DNA from: Pseudomonas sp. MTM4
Lineage (GTDB): Bacteria; Pseudomonadota; Gammaproteobacteria; Pseudomonadales; Pseudomonadaceae
NCBI RefSeq assembly: GCF_019355055.1
Contig: NZ_CP048411.1
Span: 434,001-498,000, forward strand
Direction of reading: 5' to 3'
Length of the DNA: 64,000 nucleotides
Shown: positions 1-9,356 of the stretch, one piece after another
Layout of the letters: each line of letters begins with the position of its first letter
Position numbering within the stretch: position 1 is the first letter of the stretch
The notes under the pieces: generated by a model
Database searches by the model: none
What the model was told of the DNA's origin: nothing
What the model saw: only the letters and a program-made list of their open reading frames with translations
Program-made: the position numbers and the translations under genes

Positions 1-496
1 GCTCCTTGGCGAGCAGCGTTTCGTAGCTGAGCGCACCCACTTCCCCCTGCTCGGTGCGTTGCGCATCGGAGAGCATGATGAAGGTGTGGATGTGTTCCAA
101 CCGTGGTCGTACGCGTTCGACCACAGCGAGGAAGCTGCGGTCGAACAGCAACACGCCACTGCCGGCGTGATTCAACGTATAGATGATCTGCTCGTCCGAC
201 AAACGGGGGTTGGCGGTGTGCAGGACAGCGCCGATGCCAGGCACGGCGAAGAATAGTTCGAAGTGACGATGCGTGTTCCAGGCCATCGAAGACACCAGAT
301 CGCCGGGTTTGACGCCAAGGCTGCGCAGCATTGCGGCTGCTTGGCCGGCGCGCTTCGCCAGGCCGGCATAGTCGTAGCGCCATTGTGGCTCGTCGACCAG
401 TCGCGAAACGATTTCCCTGTCGCCATGGGCTTGGGCCGCATGGGTCAGAATGCCGCTGATCATTAGCGGGGTCTGCTGCATCGTGCCTTTGAGCAT
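1..496 (-). CDS. AMP-binding acyl-CoA synthetase, N-terminal part (cut by window edge)
   Basis: An open frame on the minus strand starts at the ATG at 496, with an AAGAAGGA ribosome-binding site just upstream, and runs off the left edge (about 165 codons). The translation begins MLKGTMQQTPLMISGILTHA and contains a RYDYAGLAKRAGQAAAMLRS stretch, then an ELFFAVPGIGAVLHTANPRL stretch. These are typical of the N-terminal lobe of medium/long-chain acyl-CoA ligases of the ANL superfamily, which activate carboxylic acids to CoA thioesters via an acyl-adenylate. The P-loop and C-terminal lobe lie outside the window. It is the last gene of the mmsA cluster, so a branched or short-chain acid such as isobutyrate is a plausible substrate; this is inference. 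Confidence 0.85.
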   Translation of the reverse strand, partial: MLKGTMQQTPLMISGILTHAAQAHGDREIVSRLVDEPQWRYDYAGLAKRAGQAAAMLRSLGVKPGDLVSSMAWNTHRHFELFFAVPGIGAVLHTANPRLSDEQIIYTLNHAGSGVLLFDRSFLAVVERVRPRLEHIHTFIMLSDAQRTEQGEVGALSYETLLAKE

Positions 497-692
497 CTTC
501 GTATCCTTCTTATTGTTTTCTGGATGGCGGTCCGCGGTGGCCGGCATCTGCCGCTCGGAATACTGCTTCGAGGTGTTTCGTCTGTTGGCCGCCAGGTGTG
601 CGTCCATCTTTGGATCGCTGATCGTTGGCAATCGCTCGCGTTCCCCTGGGTCCTTCGCTCGTTATCTGCTTCCTCCCTTCCGTTGGTTTCGA

Positions 693-1844
693 TCACAAAC
701 CGTAGTTGTTCAGTTCGCGCGCGATCAGCAAACGCTGGATCTCGCTGGAGCCTTCGTAAATCTGGGTGATGCGCGCGTCGCGGTAGTAGCGCTCGACCGG
801 ATAGTCCTCGAGGTAGCCGTAGCCACCGTGTATTTGCATGGCTTTGGAACAGACGTATTCGGCCATTTCCGAGGCGAACAGCTTGGCCTGGGACGCCTCC
901 GAAAGGCACGGCAGGTTGGCGCTGCGCAGGCGGGCGGCATGCAGGATCAACAGGCGCGCGGCATTCAGCCTCGTAAGCATGTCGGCCAGCATGTTCGCCA
1001 CGCTTTGGTGCTCAATGATGGGCTTGTCGAACTGGATGCGCTCACGGGCATAACCTAGCGCCGTTTCGAAAGCGGCGCGGGCGATACCTAGCGCCTGGGC
1101 GCCGATGCCGATGCGTCCACCTTCGAGGTTCGACAGCGCAATGGCTAGGCCCTTGCCGCGCGGGCCGAGCAGGTTGGCCTCGGGAATACGGCAATCGCGC
1201 AGGGTCACGCCGCAGGTATCCGAAGCACGGATGCCCATCTTGCTTTCCATGCGATCGACGATGAATCCGGGGTTATCGGTGGGCACCAAAAACGCCGACA
1301 GGCCTTTCTTGCCCATATCCGGGTCGGTCACTGCGAAGACGATGGCGATCTTAGCGCGCTTGCCGTTGCTGACGAACTGCTTGGCACCGTTGATTACCCA
1401 TTCGCCGTTATTCAGCACGGCACGGGTGCGCAAGTTGTGCGCTTCCGAACCGGCCTGGGGTTCGGTGAGGGCGAAGCAACCGATGGCACGGCCAGCAGCC
1501 AGCTCCGGCAGCCATTCGTCCTGCTGTTCTGGTGTGCCGTATTTCAGGATGGGGCCACAGCCGACCGAGCTGTGGATGGACATCAGTGCGCCAATGGCGC
1601 CGTCGCCGGCCGATATTTCTTCGACCGCCAGGGCGTAGGCGACGTAATCGATATAGGTTCCGCCCCATTGTTCGGGGACGATCATGCCGAGAAGACCGAG
1701 GTCGCCCAGTTGGGTCACGGTCTCGTCGCCGATCCAGCCGGCCTGTTCCCAGGCCTGAGCCTTGGGGGCGATCTCGGAGCGGGCGAAGTCTCGCGCCATA
1801 TCGCGGATCATCCGCTGTTCTTCGCTCAGTTCGATGTCTTGCAT
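693..1844 (-). CDS. Acyl-CoA dehydrogenase (probable isobutyryl-CoA/short-branched-chain type)
   Basis: 383 residues, full length for the FAD-dependent acyl-CoA dehydrogenase family. The N-terminal helical domain ([20 protein letters not shown]) is followed by the FAD/acyl-binding signature [14 protein letters not shown] and the C-terminal helical domain. The late [10 protein letters not shown] motif contains the position of the catalytic glutamate in this family. The ATG at 1844 has a GAGGAGGAT ribosome-binding site. It lies directly downstream of the 3-hydroxyisobutyryl-CoA hydrolase-like gene and of mmsB-mmsA. That context suggests the isobutyryl-CoA to methacrylyl-CoA step of valine degradation, passing electrons to ETF. 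Substrate choice is inferred from neighbours, not read from the sequence. Confidence 0.88.
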   Translation of the reverse strand: MQDIELSEEQRMIRDMARDFARSEIAPKAQAWEQAGWIGDETVTQLGDLGLLGMIVPEQWGGTYIDYVAYALAVEEISAGDGAIGALMSIHSSVGCGPILKYGTPEQQDEWLPELAAGRAIGCFALTEPQAGSEAHNLRTRAVLNNGEWVINGAKQFVSNGKRAKIAIVFAVTDPDMGKKGLSAFLVPTDNPGFIVDRMESKMGIRASDTCGVTLRDCRIPEANLLGPRGKGLAIALSNLEGGRIGIGAQALGIARAAFETALGYARERIQFDKPIIEHQSVANMLADMLTRLNAARLLILHAARLRSANLPCLSEASQAKLFASEMAEYVCSKAMQIHGGYGYLEDYPVERYYRDARITQIYEGSSEIQRLLIARELNNYGL

Positions 1845-1853
1845 TGATCCTCC

Positions 1854-2909
1854 TCAGGCACCCGCGAAGAAATCGGCAACACGCTGCGGCGTTACTTCAT
1901 TGAGCGTCGGCGGGTTCCAGCGCGGGTTCTTGTCCTTGTCGACAATCAGTGCGCGCACGCCTTCGATGATGTCGCCCTGGTCGAACCATTGGCGGTCCAG
2001 ATGAAGCTCCATGGCGAAGCACTCGGCCAGCGACAGCGTGCGACCACGACGAAGCATTTCCAGCGTGACGCTGAGCGATAGCGGCGAACGGCTGTCGATG
2101 ACCTTGAGCGTTTCGGCCGCCCAGTCGCGGTACTCGGGTCGGTTTTCGTCCGCCAAGGATTCGCGGATGGCCGCAACGCTGTCATGGGCGAAGTGCTTCT
2201 CGATGGCGGGGAACAGGGTCTTGAACGGCGCGTCTGGCAGTTCCTTGCTGCCCATGGAGGCGAGCAGGGCGGTGAGTGCTTCGCGGGCCGGAGCGGTCCA
2301 GCGCTGCTCGTCCAGCCGTTGTTCCAGTTCGGCGAAGCGCTCGTAGGGCACGCAGTAATCGGCTAGTCCAGCGTAGAGCGCATCGGCCGAACCAACGTGG
2401 TTGCCAGTCAGGCCCATATAAATGCCTAGATTGCCGGGCAGACGCGGCAGGAAGTAACTGCCGCCGACATCAGGAAAATAGCCGATGCCAACTTCCGGCA
2501 TGCCCATGCGTGTGCGCTCGGAAATCATTCGCAGCGATGCGCCTTGGACCAGCCCCATGCCGCCGCCGAGCACGAAGCCGTTCATCAATGCCAGCAGCGG
2601 TTTGCTGTAGGCATGGATGTACTGATCCAGCGCGTATTCTTCCTCGAAGAAGACGCGATGCAGGTCTTCGCCGTTCTGGTAACTGTCATACAGCGAGCGA
2701 ATATCACCACCGGCACAGAACGCTTTTTCACCGGCGCCGCGCAATACCACGGCGACCACGCCCTGGTCGTCGGCCCAATCCTGCAGCTGGCGATAGAGGG
2801 TGCGCACCATGGGCAGCGTCAGGGCATTCAGGCCGGCTGGACGATTTAGTGTGAGATAGCCGACGCGGTTGCGGACTTCGATCAGTACCGGCGCTTCTGC
2901 CTGGGTCAT
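1854..2909 (-). CDS. 3-hydroxyisobutyryl-CoA hydrolase-like crotonase
   Basis: 351 residues from the ATG at 2909. A TTG six bases upstream is in frame, but the AGGAG ribosome-binding site is spaced correctly only for the ATG. Crotonase fold: the oxyanion-hole segment is GEKAFCAGGDIRSLYD, and LMNGFVLGGGMGLVQGASLR forms the second half. PEVGIGYFPDVGGSYFLPRL is characteristic of the HIBCH branch, as is the length (longer than an ordinary enoyl-CoA hydratase). HIBCH hydrolyses 3-hydroxyisobutyryl-CoA to free 3-hydroxyisobutyrate, the substrate of the MmsB encoded immediately upstream. The mmsB stop codon is two bases before this ATG, so the two are probably co-translated. Confidence 0.88.
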   Translation of the reverse strand: MTQAEAPVLIEVRNRVGYLTLNRPAGLNALTLPMVRTLYRQLQDWADDQGVVAVVLRGAGEKAFCAGGDIRSLYDSYQNGEDLHRVFFEEEYALDQYIHAYSKPLLALMNGFVLGGGMGLVQGASLRMISERTRMGMPEVGIGYFPDVGGSYFLPRLPGNLGIYMGLTGNHVGSADALYAGLADYCVPYERFAELEQRLDEQRWTAPAREALTALLASMGSKELPDAPFKTLFPAIEKHFAHDSVAAIRESLADENRPEYRDWAAETLKVIDSRSPLSLSVTLEMLRRGRTLSLAECFAMELHLDRQWFDQGDIIEGVRALIVDKDKNPRWNPPTLNEVTPQRVADFFAGA

Positions 2910-2911
2910 GC

Positions 2912-3802
2912 TCAATGCTCCTGGCGGTAAAGTTTGATGATCGCGGAAAAATCCAGCGCACCGTTGCCTTGCATGCTGAAGGCCTGGTACAGCTGCTGCG
3001 CGAGGCCACCGAGGATAACCGGCTGGCGCACCTGTTTCGCCGCTTCACTGGCAAGGCCGAGATCCTTGAGCATCAGGTCGGTGCCGAAGCCGCCGCTGTA
3101 GTCGCGCGAGGCCGGGCTGTTTTCCACTACGCCGGGAATGGGATTGTAGATTTCAGACGACCAGCAGCGGCCGGTGGACGAATTGATCACGCGTGCCAGC
3201 ACCTTGGCGTCCATCCCAAGCGCGACGCCCAAGGACATGGCTTCGGCGGCACCGATCATGGAGATACCGAGTAACAGGTTATTGGCAACCTTGGCCACCT
3301 GGCCGTTGCCGCTGCCTCCACAGTGGACGATGTTCTTGCCCATCGTCGCGAGAATTGGCTGCGCTTTCTGAAAGTCCGCGTCACTGCCTCCGACCATGAA
3401 CGTCAAGGTGCCGGCAGCCGCACCGACCGTGCCGCCGGAAACCGGCGCGTCGAGCATGGGATTGCCGTTGTTGGCTGCCGCTGCGGCAACTTCACGCGCA
3501 CTCATCGGATCGATAGTGGAGGAGTCGATCAGCAATACGCCGGCCGGTACGTGGGCCAATAGTCCATCGTCGCCAAGATAGACCTGACGCACATGCGCGG
3601 CCGCGGGCAACATGGTGATGATGACCTCAACACCCGACTTTGCTATCGCAGCGGGCGAGGTTGCTTCCTTCGCGCCGGCTTCCACTAGCCCGGAAACCGC
3701 CGCGGCGGATAGATCGAAAACGCTAACCTGATGGCCGGCTTTTAGCAGGTTGTGGGCCATGGGCCCGCCCATGTTGCCGAGTCCGAGAAAACCGATATGC
3801 AT
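2912..3802 (-). CDS. mmsB: 3-hydroxyisobutyrate dehydrogenase
   Basis: 296 residues, the usual length for the family. The N-terminal Rossmann motif GFLGLGNMGGPM is at residues 4-15, with the substrate-binding signature DAPVSGGTVGA in the middle and GNGQVAKVANNLLLG carrying the conserved catalytic lysine. The enzyme oxidises 3-hydroxyisobutyrate to methylmalonate semialdehyde with NAD+, feeding MmsA. It sits 80 bp downstream of mmsA and its stop codon abuts the start of the HIBCH-like gene, so it is an internal member of one operon. Confidence 0.93.
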   Translation of the reverse strand: MHIGFLGLGNMGGPMAHNLLKAGHQVSVFDLSAAAVSGLVEAGAKEATSPAAIAKSGVEVIITMLPAAAHVRQVYLGDDGLLAHVPAGVLLIDSSTIDPMSAREVAAAAANNGNPMLDAPVSGGTVGAAAGTLTFMVGGSDADFQKAQPILATMGKNIVHCGGSGNGQVAKVANNLLLGISMIGAAEAMSLGVALGMDAKVLARVINSSTGRCWSSEIYNPIPGVVENSPASRDYSGGFGTDLMLKDLGLASEAAKQVRQPVILGGLAQQLYQAFSMQGNGALDFSAIIKLYRQEH

Positions 3803-3882
3803 GGCCGTTTCCTTCTTCTTGTTAGTGGCTACTGGTTATGCTGGCAACAGAGCGCCGCCAATGGTGCGCGGCGCCGATTGCG

Positions 3883-5394
3883 TTACTTGAGGTTGATGGT
3901 GGTGTTAACTGGTCCGCCCACTTCGCTCTCGTCGAACCAACGCTGGATGACAGTCTTGGTCTGAGTGTAGAACTGCACCACCTGTTTGCCGTATGGGCCA
4001 AGGTCGCCGAGCTTCGAAGCGCGCGAGCCGGTAAAGGAAAACATCGGAACCGGCACCGGAATCGGTACGTTGATGCCCACCTGGCCGACGTCGATCTCTT
4101 CCTGGAAATGCCGCGCCGCGGCGCCGGAGCGGGTGAAGAGGGCGGTGCCGTTGCCGTTGGGGTTGGCGTTGATCAGTTCGATGGCCTCGTCGAGGGTGTC
4201 GACCTGCATCACGCAGAGCACCGGGCCGAAGATTTCTTCGCGGTAGATGCTCATCTCAGGCTTCACTCCGGAGAAGATGGTCGGCGCAACGAAGTTGCCT
4301 TTGTCGTAACCGGCGATCTGTGGATTGCGCCCATCGAGTACCAACTCGGCACCTTCCGAAACGCCGCGCTCGATCAGCGAGCTGATGCGATCAAGCGCTG
4401 CGCAAGAGACAACCGGACCGAGATCGGTATCGTTTTCGGCACCCGCGTTGACTTTCAGGGTCTTGGCCTTGGCCACCAGATCGGGCAACCAGTTCTGCGC
4501 CTCGCCGACCAGAATCAGCACCGACAATGCCATACAACGTTGACCCGCCGCGCCGAACGCTGCGCCAAGCAGGTTGTTGAGCGTCTGCTCCTTGTGCGCA
4601 TCGGGCAGGATGATGCCGTGGTTCTTGGCGCCCATCATGCATTGCACACGCTTGCCGGCCTGGCTGGCGCGGTTGTAGACATGGGTGCCGACCTTGGTCG
4701 AGCCAACGAAGGAAACGGCCTTGATGTCCGGGTGATCGCAGATCATGTTCACTGCATCGGCGCCACCATGGATGACGTTGAGCACGCCCGGCGGCACACC
4801 GGCTTCCATCGCCAGTTCGGCCAGGCGCATGGTCACCATCGGGTCCTGCTCGGATGGCTTGAGCACGAACGTATTTCCCGTGGCGATGGCCATCGGGAAC
4901 ATCCACAGCGGAATCATCGCCGGGAAGTTGAACGGCGTGATGCCGGCACAAACGCCCAGCGGTTGCAGCAGCGTATAGGTGTCGACGCCAGTGGCGACGT
5001 TGTTGGCCAGCTCGCCCAGCTGCAGGTTGCCGATGCCAGCGGCGTGCTCGACGACCTCCAGTCCGCGGAACACATCGCCCTCGGCGTCGGGCAGGGTCTT
5101 ACCCTGTTCGGCGGTAAGAATTGCCGCCAGCTCTTTCATGTTTTCCCGAATCAGCTGCTGGTACTTGAGGAAGATCCGCGAGCGCACACCGATGGGCGTC
5201 TTGCGCCAGGTCTTGAAAGCTTCCTTGGCGCTGGCAACGGCGGCGTTCATCTCCGCTTCAGTGGCGAAGGGCACGCGGGCCAGCACTTCCTGGGTCGCCG
5301 GGTTGACGATGTCGCGCCACTCGCTGGTGGACGACTCGACCAGCTCACCGCCGATCAGGAGTTTGACTGTGGGTATGGCACTTGACGGGGTCAT
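3883..5394 (-). CDS. mmsA: CoA-acylating methylmalonate-semialdehyde dehydrogenase
   Basis: 503 residues, aldehyde dehydrogenase superfamily. The [20 protein letters not shown] segment (about 151-170) is diagnostic of the MMSDH subfamily. The nucleotide site is SFVGSTKVG and the catalytic cysteine is Cys287 in [10 protein letters not shown]. The usual general-base glutamate motif is replaced by MMGAKNHG, as expected for CoA-acylating members. It converts methylmalonate semialdehyde to propionyl-CoA, CO2 and NADH. It is the first gene of the minus-strand valine operon. No AraC-type mmsR regulator gene is next to it, unlike the classic P. aeruginosa arrangement, so control must come from elsewhere. 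Confidence 0.94.
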   Translation of the reverse strand: MTPSSAIPTVKLLIGGELVESSTSEWRDIVNPATQEVLARVPFATEAEMNAAVASAKEAFKTWRKTPIGVRSRIFLKYQQLIRENMKELAAILTAEQGKTLPDAEGDVFRGLEVVEHAAGIGNLQLGELANNVATGVDTYTLLQPLGVCAGITPFNFPAMIPLWMFPMAIATGNTFVLKPSEQDPMVTMRLAELAMEAGVPPGVLNVIHGGADAVNMICDHPDIKAVSFVGSTKVGTHVYNRASQAGKRVQCMMGAKNHGIILPDAHKEQTLNNLLGAAFGAAGQRCMALSVLILVGEAQNWLPDLVAKAKTLKVNAGAENDTDLGPVVSCAALDRISSLIERGVSEGAELVLDGRNPQIAGYDKGNFVAPTIFSGVKPEMSIYREEIFGPVLCVMQVDTLDEAIELINANPNGNGTALFTRSGAAARHFQEEIDVGQVGINVPIPVPVPMFSFTGSRASKLGDLGPYGKQVVQFYTQTKTVIQRWFDESEVGGPVNTTINLK

Positions 5395-5821
5395 GGCGTG
5401 GTCCTAGCGATTGTTGTTATTGGATACGTCTGTCCTGATCCTAGAGTGCAAATTTCTCAGTATCAATGAGGCTTGCCGCATAGTGCATCTGCAAAAATAC
5501 ACGTCATGCTTGCGCGCGTTGACAGGGCGCTGATTCGCTGCGGCTTGAACGACTATAGATGTTGAGGCTGGATAATTCTGGCGAAGCGGTAGTCGACAGG
5601 CCTGATGGACTGCGATGAAGCGCTATCGGATGTGATGGCTACTGACATGGCTGCTCGATGCGATGATGCGTGCGAGTCGCGGGTCAGGCGTGTCGGCGTC
5701 CAGTCGGACGGGGAACCAGATCGGGGGCTTGCGCAGACCGGATGCGCAAGCCCCCGCTGAAGTGCAGGGGTGTTGGGCCATTGCACGCGCTATCGAGCAA
5801 GACGGCGAGTGTGACGTACCG
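5395..5821. other. Intergenic region between mmsA and the TRAP operon
   Basis: 427 bp with no convincing gene. Short frames at 5553-5786 (minus) and 5663-5851 (plus) have no recognisable family signature. It must hold the mmsA promoter on its left side, though I cannot identify clear -10/-35 elements. A 13-bp perfect hairpin lies at 5723-5755. Confidence 0.6.
5723..5755 (-). terminator. Hairpin downstream of dctM, possible transcript 3' end
   Basis: Perfect 13-bp inverted repeat (arms 5723-5735 and 5743-5755, GGGGGCTTGCGCA and its complement) with a 7-base loop, 67 bp beyond the dctM stop codon. There is no T-run on either side. If it ends transcription it is not a canonical intrinsic terminator; it may instead protect an mRNA end. 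Confidence 0.45.
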
Positions 5822-7117
5822 CTAGACCGCGTATCCCAGCACGCGCGGTAGCCACAGCGCGATTTCAGGGAAGACAGCCACCAGCACCAGTGCGCTTCCC
5901 ATCACCAGTACGAACAGCATGGCCCAGCCGACCGTTTGCTCCAGACGGATCTTGGCGACTTCGGCCGTGACCATCAGGTTGATTGCAACCGGTGGCGTGA
6001 ACTGGCCGATGGCGATGTTCATCGCCAGCAGAATGCCGAACCACACCGGATTCCAGCCGAAGTGCTGCATCACAGGAATCAGAATGGGCATTAGGATCAG
6101 GTAGATGGAGATAGCGTCCAGCAACATGCCGGCCAGCAGCACGGCGATCATCACCAGAATGATCAGTACCGTGCCGTTGTCCGATAGCGAAATCAGCCAT
6201 TCGGCCAGATGACGGAACGTGCCGAGCATCGTCCCGGCCCAGGCGAAGATGCCGGCCAGAGCGATGATCAGCATGACCACGCCAGAAATCACCGCAGCCT
6301 CGCCGCAAAGCCGCCAGAGGTTGCGCCAATCCAGTTCGCGAGTGACGAACAGGCCGATCAGTACGCCGTAAGCCACGCCGGCTACGGCCGCTTCGGTCGG
6401 CGTGAACAGGCCGCTGCGCAGGCCGCCGAGGATCAGCACTGGCGCGAACAGTGCGGGCAACGCCTGGCGGAAGCTTTCGCCCAAGGGAGGTCGCTCGGTA
6501 TCTTCCGGATTTTCCCAGCCATAACGCCTGGCCAGCAGCCAGGCCGGCAGCACCAGTACCAAGCCGGCGATGATTCCCGGAAACAGGCCCGCAGCAAACA
6601 GCGCACGCAGGTCCACGCCGGGTACGACGATGGAATAAAGGATCAGCGCGATGGACGGCGGAATCAGGATGGCGGTGGAAGCCGAGGCGGCAATTAGCGT
6701 GGCGGAGAACGGCTTGGGATAGCCCGCGCGAGTCATGCTCGGCAGCATCACCATGGCGACCGCCGCAGCATCGGCCGGGCCCGAGCCGCTCATTCCGCCC
6801 ATGATCAGGCACACCAGGATCGCAACCATCGCCAGGCCGCCATGACGTGGGCCGATCACTGCCTGGGCGAAGCGCACCAGACGCAGCGCTACGCCGGATT
6901 TCTCGAATACCAGACCGGTGAGTATGAACAATGGAATGGCAATCAGCGGGTACTTGGCGACGCCGTTGTAGGTATTGGTGCCGAGCGTTGCCAACATGTC
7001 CGGCGAGAGCCCGGCAAGAATGCCGATCGCGCCCGACAACGCCAGAGAAAATGCCACCGGCACGCCGATCAGCAGCAACAGCAGGAAGCTTGCGAGCATC
7101 CAGAAATCAGGGCTCAT
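5822..7117 (-). CDS. TRAP transporter large permease, DctM family
   Basis: 431 residues, nearly all hydrophobic helices, the normal size of DctM large subunits (12-TM type). Family features include LLIGVPVAFSLALSGAIGIL near the start, GGMSGSGPADAAAVAMVMLP (about residue 100) and ASASTAILIPPSIALILYSI (about 145). It forms the sodium-driven transport channel for a substrate delivered by the DctP binding protein. It overlaps the dctQ-type gene by 11 bases, indicating translational coupling. The substrate is unknown. The position beside the valine cluster would fit a carboxylate or keto acid, but that is only context. Confidence 0.93.
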   Translation of the reverse strand: MSPDFWMLASFLLLLLIGVPVAFSLALSGAIGILAGLSPDMLATLGTNTYNGVAKYPLIAIPLFILTGLVFEKSGVALRLVRFAQAVIGPRHGGLAMVAILVCLIMGGMSGSGPADAAAVAMVMLPSMTRAGYPKPFSATLIAASASTAILIPPSIALILYSIVVPGVDLRALFAAGLFPGIIAGLVLVLPAWLLARRYGWENPEDTERPPLGESFRQALPALFAPVLILGGLRSGLFTPTEAAVAGVAYGVLIGLFVTRELDWRNLWRLCGEAAVISGVVMLIIALAGIFAWAGTMLGTFRHLAEWLISLSDNGTVLIILVMIAVLLAGMLLDAISIYLILMPILIPVMQHFGWNPVWFGILLAMNIAIGQFTPPVAINLMVTAEVAKIRLEQTVGWAMLFVLVMGSALVLVAVFPEIALWLPRVLGYAV

Positions 7118-7583
7118 CAGAGAGCCTCCCGCGCAGTCGGTCGACGGTCATTTGAGTAAGGCGCACCGCCATCGACAGAGCCAGCAATGGCAGCCAGACC
7201 ACATACCACCAGTTCGGCAGGCCAAGGCCGGGAGACTCCGATTCCCATTGATACTCTTCCAGCGCGAACTGGCCCCCGAACCAGACCACCAGACCCAGCA
7301 CCATTATGCTGGCGAGCCATTGAAGGAGGATCAGGGATGTGCGCAAGCGCGGAAAGAGGCGCTCGATCAAGCCAATGCGAATGTGGCGGTTACTGCGCAT
7401 TGCCACGGAGGCGCCGGCAAAGGTCAGGATGACCAGCAGAAAGACAGAAAGCTCTTCAGTGAAAGCAAAGGAAGCATCGGTGAAATAACGCACCACTACG
7501 TTGGCCAAGCTGATCAGGCTGATAAATATCAGCGCCAGCGTGCCCAGTACGCGCTCCAGGCGCGCGTCCTTTCGATTGTTCAT
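7107..7583 (-). CDS. TRAP transporter small permease, DctQ family
   Basis: 158 residues with four predicted membrane helices. RLERVLGTLALIFISLISLA starts helix 1, and FTEELSVFLLVILTFAGASV followed by a basic RSNRHIRIGL loop is typical of DctQ subunits. It bridges the binding protein and the large permease. It lies between dctP-type and dctM-type genes in a three-gene operon and overlaps the latter by 11 bases. Confidence 0.9.
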   Translation of the reverse strand: MNNRKDARLERVLGTLALIFISLISLANVVVRYFTDASFAFTEELSVFLLVILTFAGASVAMRSNRHIRIGLIERLFPRLRTSLILLQWLASIMVLGLVVWFGGQFALEEYQWESESPGLGLPNWWYVVWLPLLALSMAVRLTQMTVDRLRGRLSDEP

Positions 7584-7629
7584 GGATTTCCTCGAATCCC
7601 GGCGGCACGGTGCCGCCGGGTAGAACGGT

Positions 7630-8625
7630 TTACTCAGCGATGGCCGCGCGCGCCGCCTCGATCAGCTCTGCGCCGATCTTCTGCGTCCACTTCTCATGCA
7701 CGCTGCGAGTCGCGTCGACGAACGCTTGGTGCTCGGCATCAGACAGTTCGGTGACCTCGACGCCGCGGGCGCGGATGTCTTCCAAGCGCTTGGCCTCGCT
7801 ACTGCGCGACAATTCGATCTCCCATTTGCCTGCGTCGATGGCAGCCTGACGCAGCAGTTCGCGATCGGCTTCGGGCAGTTGTTTCCAGACGCGCTGATTG
7901 ACCGCGAAGATCAGCGGGTCGGCCATGTAGTGCCAAAGTGTCAGGTATTTCTGGCCAACCTGATCAACGCGCGCGACGTCGAACACCGCCAGCGGGTTTT
8001 CCTGGCCATCCACCGCGCCAGTGGTGAGCGCTGGCTTGGCATCGGCCCAGCTCATCTGGGTCGGGTTGGCGCCCAATGCGGTGAAGGTGTCCTGGAACAG
8101 CGGGGAACCAACTACCCGAATCTTCAGGCCGGCAAGATCGGCTGGGGTTTTCACCGGCTTGGATGAGTTGGATATTTCGCGAAAACCGTTCTCACCCCAG
8201 GCCAGTGGAACGATGCCGCGCTTCTCGATGGCGGCGAAGGCCTGCTTGCCGGCGTCGCCTTGGGTGATGGCGTCAAGATCGGCGCTATCGGCCATCAGGA
8301 AGGGCAGGGAGAACAGGTTCAGCTCCGGCACCTGAGGCGACCAATTGATGGTCGAGCCGACCGCCATGTCGATCAGCCCGGAACGCATGGCGGAGAATTC
8401 CTTGGTTTGATCCCCAGCGACCAGTTGCGCGTTGGGGTAAACGCGTAAGGTAATTTCGCCTCCGGAGCGTTCCTCGACCAGATCGGCCCATTTTTGCGCC
8501 GCCTGGCCCCACGGAAAGGCATCGGACAGCACGGTGGAAACGGAATATTCGCGGGCCGAAGCGGCGAAGGTGGCAGACAGGGCCGCAGCGGCAGCCAGCG
8601 CGGTAAAGCAACGGGTCAGTTTCAT
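7630..8625 (-). CDS. TRAP transporter periplasmic substrate-binding protein, DctP family
   Basis: 331 residues with a clear Sec signal peptide (KLTRCFTALAAAAALSATFA, cleaved near ASA-RE). The DctP-family features include WADLVEERSGGEITLRVYPN, the GSTINWSPQVPELNLFSLPF segment, LKIRVVGSPLFQDTFTALGA and the substrate-arginine region around IRVVGSP. GAVDGQENPLAVF is also characteristic. It captures a small carboxylate in the periplasm for the DctQM permease. It is the first gene of the operon; the next gene follows after 46 bases. Confidence 0.92.
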   Translation of the reverse strand: MKLTRCFTALAAAAALSATFAASAREYSVSTVLSDAFPWGQAAQKWADLVEERSGGEITLRVYPNAQLVAGDQTKEFSAMRSGLIDMAVGSTINWSPQVPELNLFSLPFLMADSADLDAITQGDAGKQAFAAIEKRGIVPLAWGENGFREISNSSKPVKTPADLAGLKIRVVGSPLFQDTFTALGANPTQMSWADAKPALTTGAVDGQENPLAVFDVARVDQVGQKYLTLWHYMADPLIFAVNQRVWKQLPEADRELLRQAAIDAGKWEIELSRSSEAKRLEDIRARGVEVTELSDAEHQAFVDATRSVHEKWTQKIGAELIEAARAAIAE

Positions 8626-8911
8626 GAGGCGTCCTTGTTCGGATCGATCTTGGTTTTATTTAGCGAACGACCGGGCGCTGGCGGGCAGCGACGGGTGTAA
8701 CGATAGCGGGTCGGCCATCGAACGCGCGGGTAGCGCGAAAGGACGCGGCGAGCTGCGGGAGGTGGGCGCAGCGAATATCGAAGGGCGTCACGAGCGCCGA
8801 ATGCCTTGTGAGCGAGCGGCGTACCAGCCGCAACGCGACAGGTCGGACAACTATCGCAGAAGGTGTCACGGAGCGCTATTGCCGGTTCTGGTTAGACGCA
8901 ACGGCGGATCA
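8626..8911. other. Intergenic region upstream of the TRAP operon
   Basis: 286 bp between the dctP-type start and the end of the upstream unknown gene. I see no gene and no strong terminator. It presumably carries the TRAP operon promoter on the minus strand. Confidence 0.5.
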
Positions 8912-9313
8912 TCAGGCATCGCGCAACAAGTCGTGGGCGTTGAGGAGACTGAAGGCGATTTCCGGGCGCTTCTGTAATGCCCGTCGAATCGCGGCGGGAA
9001 TCGACTGGCGCGTTTTACGACACAGCCCAGGCAGCTCGGCTATCTCAATGCGGATGCCGCGCATGCTGCGCACTTCGTTGTGTCCCGGCGCGATCTCCAC
9101 GCGAATGCCCAATTGCTGGTGCATCCGCTGCTGCATGCGCTCGAGGTCGCCCATGCTGGTCAGGTTCTCCAGCCGCTCCAGCAGCCGATTCTCTTCATGG
9201 AGGGTCAAGCGAAGGATGCGCGCATCGCTTTTGGGCTTGTCCAACAACTGCTCTCGGCCGCAGTTGCAAGCGGTGGGTGGGCAGGGTTGGCGGATCTGAA
9301 CCGAGGCTGTCAT
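8912..9313 (-). CDS. Conserved-looking cysteine-motif protein of unknown function
   Basis: 133 residues from the ATG at 9313; an ATG at 9325 is possible, and the longer frame to 9466 has a low-complexity N-terminus that looks untranslated. The N-terminus holds a compact cysteine cluster, CPPTACNCGREQLL. A charged helical segment (ILRLTLHEENRLLERLENLT) and an HEVR-like central region follow, ending with SIPAAIRRALQKRPEIAFSL. The even codon structure and regular helices suggest a real gene. I recall similar proteins in other pseudomonads but no function. The cysteines could bind a metal. No strong ribosome-binding site is visible, so the exact start is uncertain. Confidence 0.6.
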   Translation of the reverse strand: MTASVQIRQPCPPTACNCGREQLLDKPKSDARILRLTLHEENRLLERLENLTSMGDLERMQQRMHQQLGIRVEIAPGHNEVRSMRGIRIEIAELPGLCRKTRQSIPAAIRRALQKRPEIAFSLLNAHDLLRDA

Positions 9314-9356
9314 GGCGCTGATCATAGTAAACGGCACACGGCGTTGCCTATCGATC

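Noticed and set aside
3838..5385. 515-codon open frame on the plus strand antisense to mmsA
   Set aside because: Its translation is histidine- and arginine-rich with no family motif; it is a high-GC shadow of the mmsA coding strand.
5865..6812. 315-codon frame overlapping dctM
   Set aside because: Composition is arginine/histidine-rich and out of frame with an intact 12-helix permease.
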